A DNA stretch of 9,540 nucleotides from Clostridium sp. UBA3947 (GCA_002385545.1 DGDR01000141.1:1-9540); one strand, 5' to 3'; counted from the first letter of the stretch, positions 1-8,102 are shown. Numbers and translations: made by a program. The notes: generated by a model not told the origin, from the letters alone.

Positions 1-23
1 GAATATGAGAAGGAGGGGGGATT

Positions 24-212
24 ATGAACAAGATTTATGAATGTCCAATATGTGGATGCACTGAAATTGATGAAGGAGTACTTTCTGGATACGCTAACAT
101 GAAACCTGCCTATAAAATTTTTTCTATTGGTTCTAAGGTAATTGCTAATGTATGCACAAGATGTGGTTTTATTTTATCTATGAGAGTAGCCGAGCCAAGC
201 AAATTCAAGTGA
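24..212 (+). CDS. Small zinc-ribbon protein (62 aa), first gene visible in the flotillin/AAA+ operon
   Basis: A 62-residue protein with two cysteine clusters: C7-P-I-C10-G-C12 near the N-terminus and C44-T-R-C47-G near the C-terminus. This is the knuckle pair of a zinc ribbon, with C7, C10, C44 and C47 as likely ligands and C12 extra. No membrane segment or other domain is present. Length and layout resemble the small 'zinc-ribbon nucleic-acid-binding' families (DUF2082-like); that likeness is from memory and not certain. A very strong SD (AAGGAGG at 10-16, running into further Gs) lies 7 nt before the ATG. The gene ends 36 nt before the membrane-protein gene and is probably cotranscribed with it. 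The operon promoter lies outside the window or is not visible in the first 23 nt. Zinc binding is well supported; whether the partner is nucleic acid or protein is unknown. I infer an adaptor role for the downstream complex. Confidence 0.85.
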   Translation: MNKIYECPICGCTEIDEGVLSGYANMKPAYKIFSIGSKVIANVCTRCGFILSMRVAEPSKFK

Positions 213-248
213 TTTATTAGCTCTAGTCAGTGGAAAGGGGGGAGTTGA

Positions 249-887
249 ATGCCAGAATTAGTAAAAAACGCCTTCACAGGGGGAAATATTATACCTACAG
301 TATTATTAATTTTAATAATACTTTATTGGCTTGTAGCTATTATTGGAGCAATTGATTTTGATTTCTTAGATTTTGATTTTGATTTAGACTTAGATTTTGG
401 TGATGCTGGCGGTCCCTTTTATGCACTATTAGCTTTTCTAAAGGTAGGGGAATTACCTTTTATGTTTGTTGTGAGCATAATAATTCTGAATTTTTGGATT
501 ATTGCTATGTTAATGTACTATCTACCTATACCAGTGGGAGGAAGGTTGAATACAATACTGCTTATACCTGCTTTTATCCTAAGTGTGTTCATAACAAGGA
601 TTGAGACTTATCCCTTAAGGCTAATTTTTAGAAATACTAATTTAGAAGATGATAGTGATAACCCTGATATCACAGTGGTTGGACAGTTATGTAGATTAAA
701 ATGCTCTGTTGAAAATGGAAGGTTAGGCCAGGCGGAAATAGAGAGAGATGGTGCGCCTGTAACTATAAATGTAAAGGCTGAAAATGAAGGAGTGTCCTTC
801 CGTAAAAATGAAATTGCTTTGGTAGTCAGACAAGATATAGAAAAAAATTTATATTATATTGTTAAGAGTGAAGGAGTGTTAAAATGA
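249..887 (+). CDS. YqiJ-type inner-membrane protein with C-terminal OB-fold (NfeD-like), flotillin partner
   Basis: A 212-residue membrane protein. Three hydrophobic segments are visible at about residues 14-35, 71-92 and 99-118, followed by a soluble C-terminal region at about 140-207 rich in beta-strand pattern, consistent with the OB-fold of the NfeD/YqiJ group. The order (three TM, then OB) and a motif before TM2 (L-K-V-G-E-L-P, residues 64-70) match what I recall of E. coli YqiJ (L-N-I-G-R-L-P). NfeD-type proteins typically pair with SPFH/flotillin proteins, and the next gene is a flotillin overlapping by 4 nt (ATGA), so translational coupling and a physical complex are likely. The SD (AAAGGGGGGAG, ending at 244) precedes the ATG by 4 nt. 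An oddity is the TM1-TM2 loop, where residues 36-52 carry eight aspartates alternating with Phe/Leu. It lacks the serine-protease domain of long NfeD proteins. Confidence 0.85.
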   Translation: MPELVKNAFTGGNIIPTVLLILIILYWLVAIIGAIDFDFLDFDFDLDLDFGDAGGPFYALLAFLKVGELPFMFVVSIIILNFWIIAMLMYYLPIPVGGRLNTILLIPAFILSVFITRIETYPLRLIFRNTNLEDDSDNPDITVVGQLCRLKCSVENGRLGQAEIERDGAPVTINVKAENEGVSFRKNEIALVVRQDIEKNLYYIVKSEGVLK

Positions 888-2902
888 GTTATACTGTTCA
901 GATAATATTGGTTAGTATAGGTGCATTTGTAATAGTATTGATTGGACTTTTAGCGCTATTTTCTAGATTTTATCGCAAGGTGGATCAAGGTAAAGTTATC
1001 ATAAGAAATGGTGTTGGTGGTAATAAGGTTAGTTTTGGCGGTATTTTAGTATTACCTATTATACATAAGTACGAGATTATGGACATTTCCGTAAAAAGAG
1101 TTGAAATTGCTAGAGAAGGTAAGGATGGTTTGATTTGTAAGGATAATTTAAGAGCTGACATTAGAGTAGCATTTTTCGTAAGAGTAAATCAAACTAGAGA
1201 AGATGTACTGAAGGTAGCACAGTTATTAGGCTGTCAAAAGGCTTCAGATCCAAAAACCTTGATGGACTTTTTCGATGCTAAATTTTCAGAAGCTTTAAAG
1301 ACTGTTGGTAAAAAGTTTGATTTTGTTCAATTATATACTGAAAGAGAAACTTTTAAAAACGAAATCCTTCAGATTATAGGAACTGATTTGAATGGTTATG
1401 TTCTAGATGACGCTGCTATTGATTATCTTGAACAAACTGATATAAGGATGTTAAATAGCCAAAATATACTTGATGCTGAGGGTATTAAGAAAATTACTGA
1501 ACTAACTTCAAAGCAATTAATTTTGGCTAATGAAATACAAAGAGAAAAGGAAAAAACTATTAAACAGCAGGACGTAGCTGCTAGAGAAGCCATATTAGAG
1601 CTAGAAAAGCAAAATGCAGAGGCGGAAGCTAAGCAAAGGAAAGAAATTGCAATCATAAATGCTAAGGAAACTGCTGAAGCTGAAAAGATTGCTCAAGAAG
1701 AAAGATTAAAGGCAGAATTAGCAAGAGTTAAGACTGACGAAGAAATAGCAGTAGCTGAGCAAAATAAAGAAAGACAAGTTATTGTTGCATTAAAGGCTAA
1801 GGAAAGTACTGAAGCTGTTGAATCTGAAAGAGTTGACAGAAAGAGAATGCTTGAGAGAACAGAAAAAGAAAAATTAGTAGAGCTTGCAGTTATTGATAAG
1901 GAAAAGGCAGTAGAACTTGAAAAGAAAAATATCCAGGCAGTAATAAGAGAAAGAGTAACAGTTGAAAAGGATACTGTTGTAGAAGAGGAAAGAATAAAGG
2001 ATACTCGTGCTATTGCAGAGGCTGAACGTTCTAAGATCGTTGCTCTTAAAAAGGCAGAGGAAGAAGCTGAAAAAGAGAGAGTTATCAAAGTTAAGACTGC
2101 TGAAGCTGCTAAGGAAGCCGCTGAGCGCTTAGCTGAAAAGATGATTATTGACGCAGATGCTAAACTAAAGTATTCACAAAAGGAAGCAGAGGCTATCAAG
2201 GCTATTGTTGATGCTAAGATTCTTGAGGAATCTACTGCTGGTATAGCAGAATCTAAGGTTATAGAAGCTAAAGCTTTAGCTGAAGCTAAGGGACAGGCTG
2301 CTATGATTGAGGTTAAAGAAAAAGAAGGTATCGTAGAAGCTGAGGTATTAAAGAAGAAATACTTGGCTGAAGCTGAAGGTATTAAAGAAAAGGCTAATAG
2401 CATGAAGGCTCTAGATGAGGTTGGAAGAAGCCATGAAGAATTCAAGCTTAAGCTTGAAAAAGAAAAGGAAATCGAGCTTGCTACTATCAATATTCAGAAG
2501 GATATTGCCAGTGCTCAAGCAGCCGTTATTACAGAAGCGCTTAAATCCGCTAAGATTGATATTGTTGGTGGAGAAACTATGTTCTTTGACAAGATTATTG
2601 GTTCCATCACACAAGGTAAATCCTATGATCGCTTAGTAAGCAACAGCGAAGTTTTAACAGATATAAAAGAAACATTTATTACTGGTAATCCAGAAGATTT
2701 TGAAAAACAGTTAAAGGAGCTAGTTGGTAGATTTAATTTAACTTCTGAGGATTTAAAAAATCTATCCATAGCTGGTGCTGTTCACAGGATGATGAAGGAA
2801 GCAAAAGGCAGTGATAAAACTATGCTAAGTAATTTATTAGATAGTATTAATAAAGCAGGAGTTGGAAATTTACCAGCAAGTATGATTGAAAACTACAAGT
2901 AA
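884..2902 (+). CDS. Flotillin-family SPFH/Band 7 protein, YqiK-like (672 aa)
   Basis: Residues 7-27 form one N-terminal membrane anchor. An SPFH (Band 7) domain follows at about 30-200. It carries family-typical stretches, including R-x-G-x-G-G-x-K-V (41-49), L-P-I-I-H (57-61) and A-F-F-V-R-V (96-101), which I align by eye with E. coli YqiK. Residues about 205-560 are an extremely charged coiled coil of Lys/Glu/Ala repeats with the 'AEA' pattern seen in flotillins. The C-terminal part (about 557-672) begins K-I-D-I-V-G-G and ends in a helical region. At 672 aa it is longer than E. coli YqiK (about 550 aa), mostly through the coiled coil. Flotillins oligomerise at the inner face of the membrane and scaffold microdomains; here the partners would be the YqiJ-like protein upstream and the AAA+ ATPase 15 nt downstream. 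The start is set by AAGGAG (871-876), 7 nt before the ATG, which overlaps the upstream stop. Long antisense reading frames across the coiled coil are compositional shadows. Confidence 0.93.
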   Translation: MSYTVQIILVSIGAFVIVLIGLLALFSRFYRKVDQGKVIIRNGVGGNKVSFGGILVLPIIHKYEIMDISVKRVEIAREGKDGLICKDNLRADIRVAFFVRVNQTREDVLKVAQLLGCQKASDPKTLMDFFDAKFSEALKTVGKKFDFVQLYTERETFKNEILQIIGTDLNGYVLDDAAIDYLEQTDIRMLNSQNILDAEGIKKITELTSKQLILANEIQREKEKTIKQQDVAAREAILELEKQNAEAEAKQRKEIAIINAKETAEAEKIAQEERLKAELARVKTDEEIAVAEQNKERQVIVALKAKESTEAVESERVDRKRMLERTEKEKLVELAVIDKEKAVELEKKNIQAVIRERVTVEKDTVVEEERIKDTRAIAEAERSKIVALKKAEEEAEKERVIKVKTAEAAKEAAERLAEKMIIDADAKLKYSQKEAEAIKAIVDAKILEESTAGIAESKVIEAKALAEAKGQAAMIEVKEKEGIVEAEVLKKKYLAEAEGIKEKANSMKALDEVGRSHEEFKLKLEKEKEIELATINIQKDIASAQAAVITEALKSAKIDIVGGETMFFDKIIGSITQGKSYDRLVSNSEVLTDIKETFITGNPEDFEKQLKELVGRFNLTSEDLKNLSIAGAVHRMMKEAKGSDKTMLSNLLDSINKAGVGNLPASMIENYK

Positions 2903-2904
2903 AT

Positions 2905-2920
2905 GAGGTAGATAAAGGTG
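2905..2920 (+). promoter_or_regulatory. Ribosome binding site and GTG start deciding the ATPase N-terminus
   Basis: GAGGT at 2905-2909 sits 8 nt before GTG (2918-2920), immediately after the flotillin stop codon. The nearest in-frame ATG (2942) is preceded only by AATAAAGAA, so GTG is the better start. Either choice leaves the conserved N-terminal region intact, since it begins at about residue 21. Confidence 0.7.
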
Positions 2921-5900
2921 TCGGCTATAGAGAATAAAGAAATGGATAAAAATGATAATAAGGATATGGAAAGTAGCGCCTATGAGGTTATAAAAAATCG
3001 TCTTATAAAACAAGGCGAAGAATTAAAAGAAAAGGTTGAAAGGCTAAATTCTATTAGAAAAGATGTATTTGGTTCAATTGATACAAGCCTTATTAGCAGT
3101 GAGAGAATTATAACAGAGAATAACTGCATACCTAGGGATATGGCTCCTATAGAGGATTGTTTTATATTTGGCTATAATGTGACAATGGGGCTAAAATCAA
3201 AGGTAGAGCTTAGTGATGTTTTCTCAGTATATCGATATAAAAACCATAGCTTTCAGAAGGAGCCTTTAACCTTAATTAGTGATGCACAATTTTTAAAAGA
3301 CTTTGATGACTTGTATAGATACTACAAAAATACCTTTTTCGCTAAATTTACTATAGTAGAACCTTATCTTTATATGATATTTCAAACAGGAACGGATGCC
3401 ACTGCTATTAAGGCCTTTAAATGGTTAATTAAAGGTGACAAACTAGAATATATTGATTCTAGAAGCGAACATGAAGTTAAGTTCACTAGCAGAAACGATT
3501 TTGATTATGTAAAAGCAACAAGGGATGATCAGCGCAGTGGCATTCATCCCCACGTTTCAATTTTAGATAAGGTCTTTGTAGAGACTATTGATGGTGACTT
3601 AACAATCAAAATAGAAGATAATACGGATACTGGTAAAGGTATATATTCTGAACCTGTAGAAGACAAGGACCAGAATCTTGATGATGCAGAGATTTACTAT
3701 GCAGACTTAGGGGAAATAGTAATACTTAAAATCAGACCCTACAAGGAGGAAGCTTATAGATATTTTATATTCAACAACAAGCTAAAAAACGTGGTAAGAA
3801 TTGATGCGATTAAAGACAATTGTATGCTTTTGCCAGGGGGCCATGGTTTAATTTTTCCAAAGGGTTTTTATCTTCAAAACGGGGAATATAAGGTTTTTGA
3901 TGTGCCTGTTGATGAACATTCTATATTTGATCAAAGGATTAGCTCCTTTACTGGGGAAGACTATCAATATATTTTCTACAATATTGAAAGTGGCATATAT
4001 CTAATATATTCCTACAATATTATTGAGCAATGCATAGACACACCTATTGTTTGCAGTGGGTACTCACACTTTAACAATGGTGAAATGCTAGTATTTAAGC
4101 ATGAAGATGAACCTAGAAAGAACCATATGCTACAAATATGGCAAACACCATATGTAGGGAAAAATTATGTAATCCAAGGACAGAAGGATTCTGTACTTTA
4201 CAATATCGGTAATAAAGAGATTGTTGAGTGCATGGCCGATTGTAAAATTGTATGTAAGCTTATTCAACAAGGGGATGGCTATCAGAGTATTTATATTGAT
4301 ATTGTAAAAGAGACAGAAGATATAATTGACACCTACTTCTGGTTAGATAAGGAAGAAGCCTTTAATTTAAAAGAGACTCTATTACAAATTAAGAACACTG
4401 CGTCTTATGCCATCGGAGAATTTGAAAAAATAGTAAGAATTAAGAATTCTACTAAAAAGCAAATAGAAGAAGTAGAATTTGAAGCTGAGGAGCTGCTAAA
4501 AAGGCTGGACTACGGTACCTTTTACAGTGTGGACGACTATGTTAAGGAATTGGCACAAATTCGAAATCTACGAGGTAAGATAGTATCCTTGAGAGATTTA
4601 AGGTATACAGATATTGAGAAGGTAGATTCCTTAGATTCCAAGGTTAAGGAAAAGAATGATGAATTCTCAAATAAATGTGTTCAATTTTTAATTCAACCTG
4701 AAGGCCTTAAGATATATGCTGATAAAGTACAGGAGCTGCAACTGGAAATTGAAAAGGTAACAAAGTCCATGGAAGGTAAAGAGCTTACTGGAAGAATGGA
4801 TGAAAACTCAAAGGAATTAGAGCTCCTTATAGATATAGTAAGTAACTTTAAAATTGAAGATCCTACAATAACAACTGAGATTATAGAGAAAATTTCTTCT
4901 TTATTTTCACTATTAAATAATGCAAAGGCAAGGGTTAAGACTAGGGTAGAGGAATTTTGTAAACAAGAAATGGCTACTCAGTTTAATTCTCAAATGAAGC
5001 TTCTTTCCCAAGCAGTGGTTAATTATTTAGATGTTTCTGATACCGTTGAGAAATGTGACCTATATCTAAATAAGGTGATGGTTCAAATTCAGGAATTGGA
5101 AGGTAAGTTCTCTGAGTTTGATGAATACATTGAGAAGCTTAATGAAAAAAGGGAAGAGCTGTATAATACCTTTGCTAGCAAGAAACAGTCCATTGCTGAT
5201 AAGCTGAACAAAAAAATACTAGCCTTGTTTAATTCCTCTGAACGTATTATTAAGGGTATCGCTAATAGATTACAGTCCTTTGAGTCTATAGAAGAGATTA
5301 ATGGATATCTTGCCACCGATATTATGGCGGAGAAGGTTAGAGATATAATCTCCCAGTTAAGAGAGTTAGGAGATACAGTTAAGGCTGATGAAATTACTTC
5401 AAATCTTAAAACCTTAAAAGAGAATGCAATCCGTCAGCTTAAGGATAGACAGGAGCTATATGTAAAAGGTGACAACGTAATAAAACTAGGTAAACATCAC
5501 TTCTCAGTAAATACAAAAGCAATAGACCTTTCTATAGTCACAAAAGATAATGATTTGTATTACCATATTACCGGAACGGATTTCTGGGATAAGGTAGTTC
5601 ATGAGGAAATAGAGAAATATAAGCATGTATTTGATCAGAGCATTGTATCAGAAAATAACCATGTTTATAGGGGAGAATATCTTGCGTATTTAATTTTTGA
5701 AGGCGCTAGGAAAAAGGAAGTAGAGAGCCTTGATTCCTTATATGGAAAGACAGAAACCCAGTTGATTGAAGTGGTTCAAAAGTTTATGGAGCCAAGATAT
5801 CAGGAAGGCTACACTAAAGGAGTACATGATATTGACGGTGCCAAGATACTAAAAGAACTGCTAGAGCTACATTATAATATAGATTTATTAATATATAATA

Positions 5901-7831
5901 ATGAAGTTAGAGCGCTTGCTCGACTGTACTGGAACCACTTAGCAGATGCTAACAGTAAAAAACTGATAACAATGCGACTGAAAGAATTAGCAAAGGTGCA
6001 GTTATTCTTAAAGGCAGCACCAAACTTAGATAACTATATTCCATTTATTATTGAAAAATTGAACTCTGCTTATGAGAAATTAACCTTCTTTGATAATAAG
6101 TATATTCCTGAGGCTGCAGAATATTTATGCAAGGAATTGATGAAAGGAGAAAGCTTCGTAGTAAGTAGTGAAGCAGAAAAAATATATAAAGGATTTATTA
6201 GCTACTTACATGAAAATAACGCCTTTGATGAATTTACTAACTCACTAAAAAATAGCATAAAAGATATTGAAGGAACCTTCTATCTAATAAAGGAATGGGT
6301 TAACGCCTATAGATGGTCTCTTCCTAACAATGCCTTTGATTTTTTGGAGGAAGAAGAGCTAGCAGCAGTACTAAATGAGGTAATTGTTATCTTAATTGAG
6401 AACAACTCATCCTTAGGCAGAGTAGTTAATATTGCAACTAAGGTAACTATAAATGGGATGGTTGGTACCCACGGTGTAATTAAAGGTGGAAAGTATACAT
6501 TAGCTTATACTCAGTTTATGCAAAAGTTACAACACTTTGATCAGGTTATTACTAAGGATTATCTAAGCTTCCAGGAAATTAAGAAGGATCTTATACAGAA
6601 ATTTAAAGAACAACATCCTTTAGATGAGTTTAAACCAAAGGTATTGACATCCTTCGTAAGAAATAATCTAATAGATAAGGTATACCTACCATTAATAGGA
6701 GACAATCTAGCTAAACAGATTGGTGTAGTTGGAGACAACAAGAGAACAGACCTAATGGGAATGTTATTATTAGTTTCTCCACCAGGTTACGGAAAAACTA
6801 CATTGATGGAATATGTAGCTAACAGGCTTGGTTTGATTTTTGTTAAAATTAACGGACCAGCCTTAAGCAATCAGGTTACTTCCTTAGATCCTGAAAAAGC
6901 TAATAATTCAGCAGCAAGGGACGAATTAAGGAAGCTAAACTTTGCCTTGAAGATGGGTAACAATGTAATGATATATATAGACGATATTCAACATTGTAAT
7001 CCAGAATTTTTACAGAAGTTTATCTCCCTATGCGATGGACAGAGAAAGATTGAAGGAGTATACAATGGAGTTGGCCAAAGCTATGACTTAAGAGGGAAGA
7101 AGGTAGCTGTAGTAATGGCTGGAAATCCTTACACTGAAAGTGGAGAAATATTTAAAATTCCAGACATGCTTGCCAACCGTGCAGATGTGTACAATCTCGG
7201 AGATATGCTTAGAGAAAATGAAGAAGCCTTTAAGCTAAGCTATATAGAAAATTGTATAACCTCCAATCCTATACTTAACAAACTTTCTTCTAGAAGTCAG
7301 GAAGATATATATGCTATGGTAGAGCTAGCTAAAGGAGCAGATAGAGAAAGTGTTACCTTTGAAGGCACTTATTCTGGAGAGGAGCTTAATGAATATGTTA
7401 GTGTAATTAAGAAGCTCTTTAAGGTAAGGGATATAGTATTAAAGGTTAACATGGAGTATATCAAATCTGCCGCTCAGGCCGATGAGTACAGAAAGGAACC
7501 ACCATTTAAGCTTCAAGGTTCATATCGAAACATGAATAAAATCGCAGAGAAGGTTGTTCCTATTATGAATGATGATGAACTGTTTGAAGTAATTCTTTCA
7601 AGCTATGAAAATGACTGTCAAACTCTAACCACTGGAGCAGAAGCAAATATGCTTAAGTGGAAGGAGATAGTTGGATGCATAAGCATCGAAGAACAAGCTC
7701 GCTGGGGAGAAATTAAAGACATTTTTGTTAGAAACAACTCCATTAAAGGAGAGGATAGAATGGGGCAAGTGGTAAGGGCTTTAAGCGACATAGCAGAAAG
7801 TTTAAGAAACCACCCCAGGGGCACGCGGTAG
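2918..7831 (+). CDS. Giant AAA+ ATPase of the 'DNA repair ATPase' family (DUF3686-type N-terminus, coiled coil, MoxR-like AAA+)
   Basis: A 1637-residue soluble protein. Residues about 21-470 form a mostly beta region with family-typical text such as E-N-N-C-I-P-R-D (67-74) and F-G-Y-N-V (84-88), matching the DUF3686 proteins annotated 'DNA repair ATPase'. Residues about 478-855 are long helical/coiled-coil segments, then a conserved patch L-G-K-H-H-F-S-V-N-T near 857-866 and more helices. The AAA+ module has Walker A P-P-G-Y-G-K-T-T (1288-1295, K1293), Walker B I-Y-I-D-D (1352-1356; Asp replaces the usual second Glu), sensor-1 N1403 in A-G-N-P, and likely arginine finger R1421 in A-N-R-A-D. 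The spacing from sensor 1 to the finger resembles MoxR-like ATPases. About 215 residues follow. The start is GTG with SD GAGGT (2905-2909), 8 nt upstream; an in-frame ATG at 2942 lacks an SD. It is the last gene of the operon. A remodelling role at the flotillin scaffold is inferred; a DNA-repair role is unproven. The last codons (7811-7831) are unusually GC-rich. Confidence 0.92.
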   Translation: MSAIENKEMDKNDNKDMESSAYEVIKNRLIKQGEELKEKVERLNSIRKDVFGSIDTSLISSERIITENNCIPRDMAPIEDCFIFGYNVTMGLKSKVELSDVFSVYRYKNHSFQKEPLTLISDAQFLKDFDDLYRYYKNTFFAKFTIVEPYLYMIFQTGTDATAIKAFKWLIKGDKLEYIDSRSEHEVKFTSRNDFDYVKATRDDQRSGIHPHVSILDKVFVETIDGDLTIKIEDNTDTGKGIYSEPVEDKDQNLDDAEIYYADLGEIVILKIRPYKEEAYRYFIFNNKLKNVVRIDAIKDNCMLLPGGHGLIFPKGFYLQNGEYKVFDVPVDEHSIFDQRISSFTGEDYQYIFYNIESGIYLIYSYNIIEQCIDTPIVCSGYSHFNNGEMLVFKHEDEPRKNHMLQIWQTPYVGKNYVIQGQKDSVLYNIGNKEIVECMADCKIVCKLIQQGDGYQSIYIDIVKETEDIIDTYFWLDKEEAFNLKETLLQIKNTASYAIGEFEKIVRIKNSTKKQIEEVEFEAEELLKRLDYGTFYSVDDYVKELAQIRNLRGKIVSLRDLRYTDIEKVDSLDSKVKEKNDEFSNKCVQFLIQPEGLKIYADKVQELQLEIEKVTKSMEGKELTGRMDENSKELELLIDIVSNFKIEDPTITTEIIEKISSLFSLLNNAKARVKTRVEEFCKQEMATQFNSQMKLLSQAVVNYLDVSDTVEKCDLYLNKVMVQIQELEGKFSEFDEYIEKLNEKREELYNTFASKKQSIADKLNKKILALFNSSERIIKGIANRLQSFESIEEINGYLATDIMAEKVRDIISQLRELGDTVKADEITSNLKTLKENAIRQLKDRQELYVKGDNVIKLGKHHFSVNTKAIDLSIVTKDNDLYYHITGTDFWDKVVHEEIEKYKHVFDQSIVSENNHVYRGEYLAYLIFEGARKKEVESLDSLYGKTETQLIEVVQKFMEPRYQEGYTKGVHDIDGAKILKELLELHYNIDLLIYNNEVRALARLYWNHLADANSKKLITMRLKELAKVQLFLKAAPNLDNYIPFIIEKLNSAYEKLTFFDNKYIPEAAEYLCKELMKGESFVVSSEAEKIYKGFISYLHENNAFDEFTNSLKNSIKDIEGTFYLIKEWVNAYRWSLPNNAFDFLEEEELAAVLNEVIVILIENNSSLGRVVNIATKVTINGMVGTHGVIKGGKYTLAYTQFMQKLQHFDQVITKDYLSFQEIKKDLIQKFKEQHPLDEFKPKVLTSFVRNNLIDKVYLPLIGDNLAKQIGVVGDNKRTDLMGMLLLVSPPGYGKTTLMEYVANRLGLIFVKINGPALSNQVTSLDPEKANNSAARDELRKLNFALKMGNNVMIYIDDIQHCNPEFLQKFISLCDGQRKIEGVYNGVGQSYDLRGKKVAVVMAGNPYTESGEIFKIPDMLANRADVYNLGDMLRENEEAFKLSYIENCITSNPILNKLSSRSQEDIYAMVELAKGADRESVTFEGTYSGEELNEYVSVIKKLFKVRDIVLKVNMEYIKSAAQADEYRKEPPFKLQGSYRNMNKIAEKVVPIMNDDELFEVILSSYENDCQTLTTGAEANMLKWKEIVGCISIEEQARWGEIKDIFVRNNSIKGEDRMGQVVRALSDIAESLRNHPRGTR
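7813..7823 (+). repeat. GC-rich 11-mer, copy 1, within the ATPase 3' end
   Basis: CCCCAGGGGCA lies inside the last codons of the ATPase gene, within a 28-nt patch (7811-7838) that is 75% G+C by count, in an otherwise AT-rich gene. An identical 11-mer in the same orientation occurs at 8122-8132. The word contains the palindrome CCCC-A-GGGG. Confidence 0.6.
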
Positions 7832-7878
7832 CTGTCGGAATATGACACTATACATCGAAACTGCATAAACCTATTTTG

Positions 7879-7910
7879 AGCTCGGTTATATAATTTTTAG
7901 CCGAGCTTTT
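7879..7910 (+). terminator. Rho-independent terminator ending the four-gene operon
   Basis: The stem is AGCTCGGTTA (7879-7888) paired with TAGCCGAGCT (7898-7907): ten pairs including one T-G wobble, around a 9-nt AT-rich loop. It is followed by TTTTATCTTT. It lies 47 nt after the ATPase stop codon and fits a typical intrinsic terminator, although the T-run is interrupted by A and C. Confidence 0.85.
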
Positions 7911-7949
7911 ATCTTTCAAATCACTACTCTAGAAAAAGCTTACCTAATA

Positions 7950-7977
7950 TTATCAGACTATCTACAGTAGATGATAA
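7950..7977. repeat. Bulged inverted repeat with perfect 13-bp inner palindrome
   Basis: The inner part is ATCTAC-A-GTAGAT (7960-7972), a perfect inverted repeat around one A. Outer arms TTATC (7950-7954) and GATAA (7973-7977) also pair, leaving a 5-nt bulge (AGACT, 7955-7959) on the left arm only. It could be an operator for a dimeric regulator, or an RNA or single-stranded DNA hairpin. It lies past the terminator, so it more likely concerns the downstream genes or an inserted element. Confidence 0.5.
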
Positions 7978-8041
7978 TTATTAATAGATTTCTTATCATG
8001 ACGGTATTTATAAATTGCATTTTTATTGGGTTGATTATTAC

Positions 8042-8069
8042 TTTGATTTTATTTTGATTTTATTTTGAT
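8042..8069 (+). repeat. 11-bp tandem repeat, 2.5 copies
   Basis: The unit TTTGATTTTAT occurs at 8042-8052 and 8053-8063 exactly, followed by a partial third copy TTTGAT (8064-8069). The period is near one helical turn, so the GAT triplets fall on one face of the DNA. It overlaps the only reasonable promoter candidate for the downstream genes. Confidence 0.75.
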
Positions 8070-8072
8070 AAT
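8043..8072 (+). promoter_or_regulatory. Weak sigma-A-like promoter candidate for the kinase/PHP genes
   Basis: TTGATT (8043-8048, 4 of 6 to TTGACA) lies 18 nt before GATAAT (8067-8072, 5 of 6 to TATAAT). Transcription would start near 8079, giving a leader of about 140 nt that includes the hairpin at 8103-8141. The match is only moderate and AT-rich DNA yields such matches by chance. Another TATACT at 8192-8197 has no acceptable -35 partner. Confidence 0.28.
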
Positions 8073-8102
8073 AACCATTAAGGAAGTTAGGAAGAAGAGA
8101 AG

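Noticed and set aside
1423..1656. Antisense 77-residue open frame in the flotillin gene
   Set aside because: Compositional shadow of the same coiled coil.
1693..2490. Antisense 265-residue open frame within the flotillin coiled coil
   Set aside because: Ser/Ala/Leu-rich shadow created by the Lys/Glu/Ala codon repeats on the plus strand; no SD, no domain.
2411..2636. Small frames on both strands inside the flotillin 3' half
   Set aside because: Fully inside a well-supported gene, with no family signal and no SD.
5089..5316. Antisense frame in the ATPase coiled coil
   Set aside because: Shadow of charged repeats; no independent support.
7618..7866. Antisense frame over the ATPase 3' end reaching into the spacer
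   Set aside because: No domain, no SD, and it overlaps conserved ATPase coding sequence.
7998..8057. 19-codon frame coding a wholly hydrophobic peptide (ATG at 7998, TGA at 8055), reminiscent of type I toxin peptides
   Set aside because: No SD upstream, and AT-rich DNA readily encodes Ile/Leu/Phe runs; no visible antisense RNA promoter.
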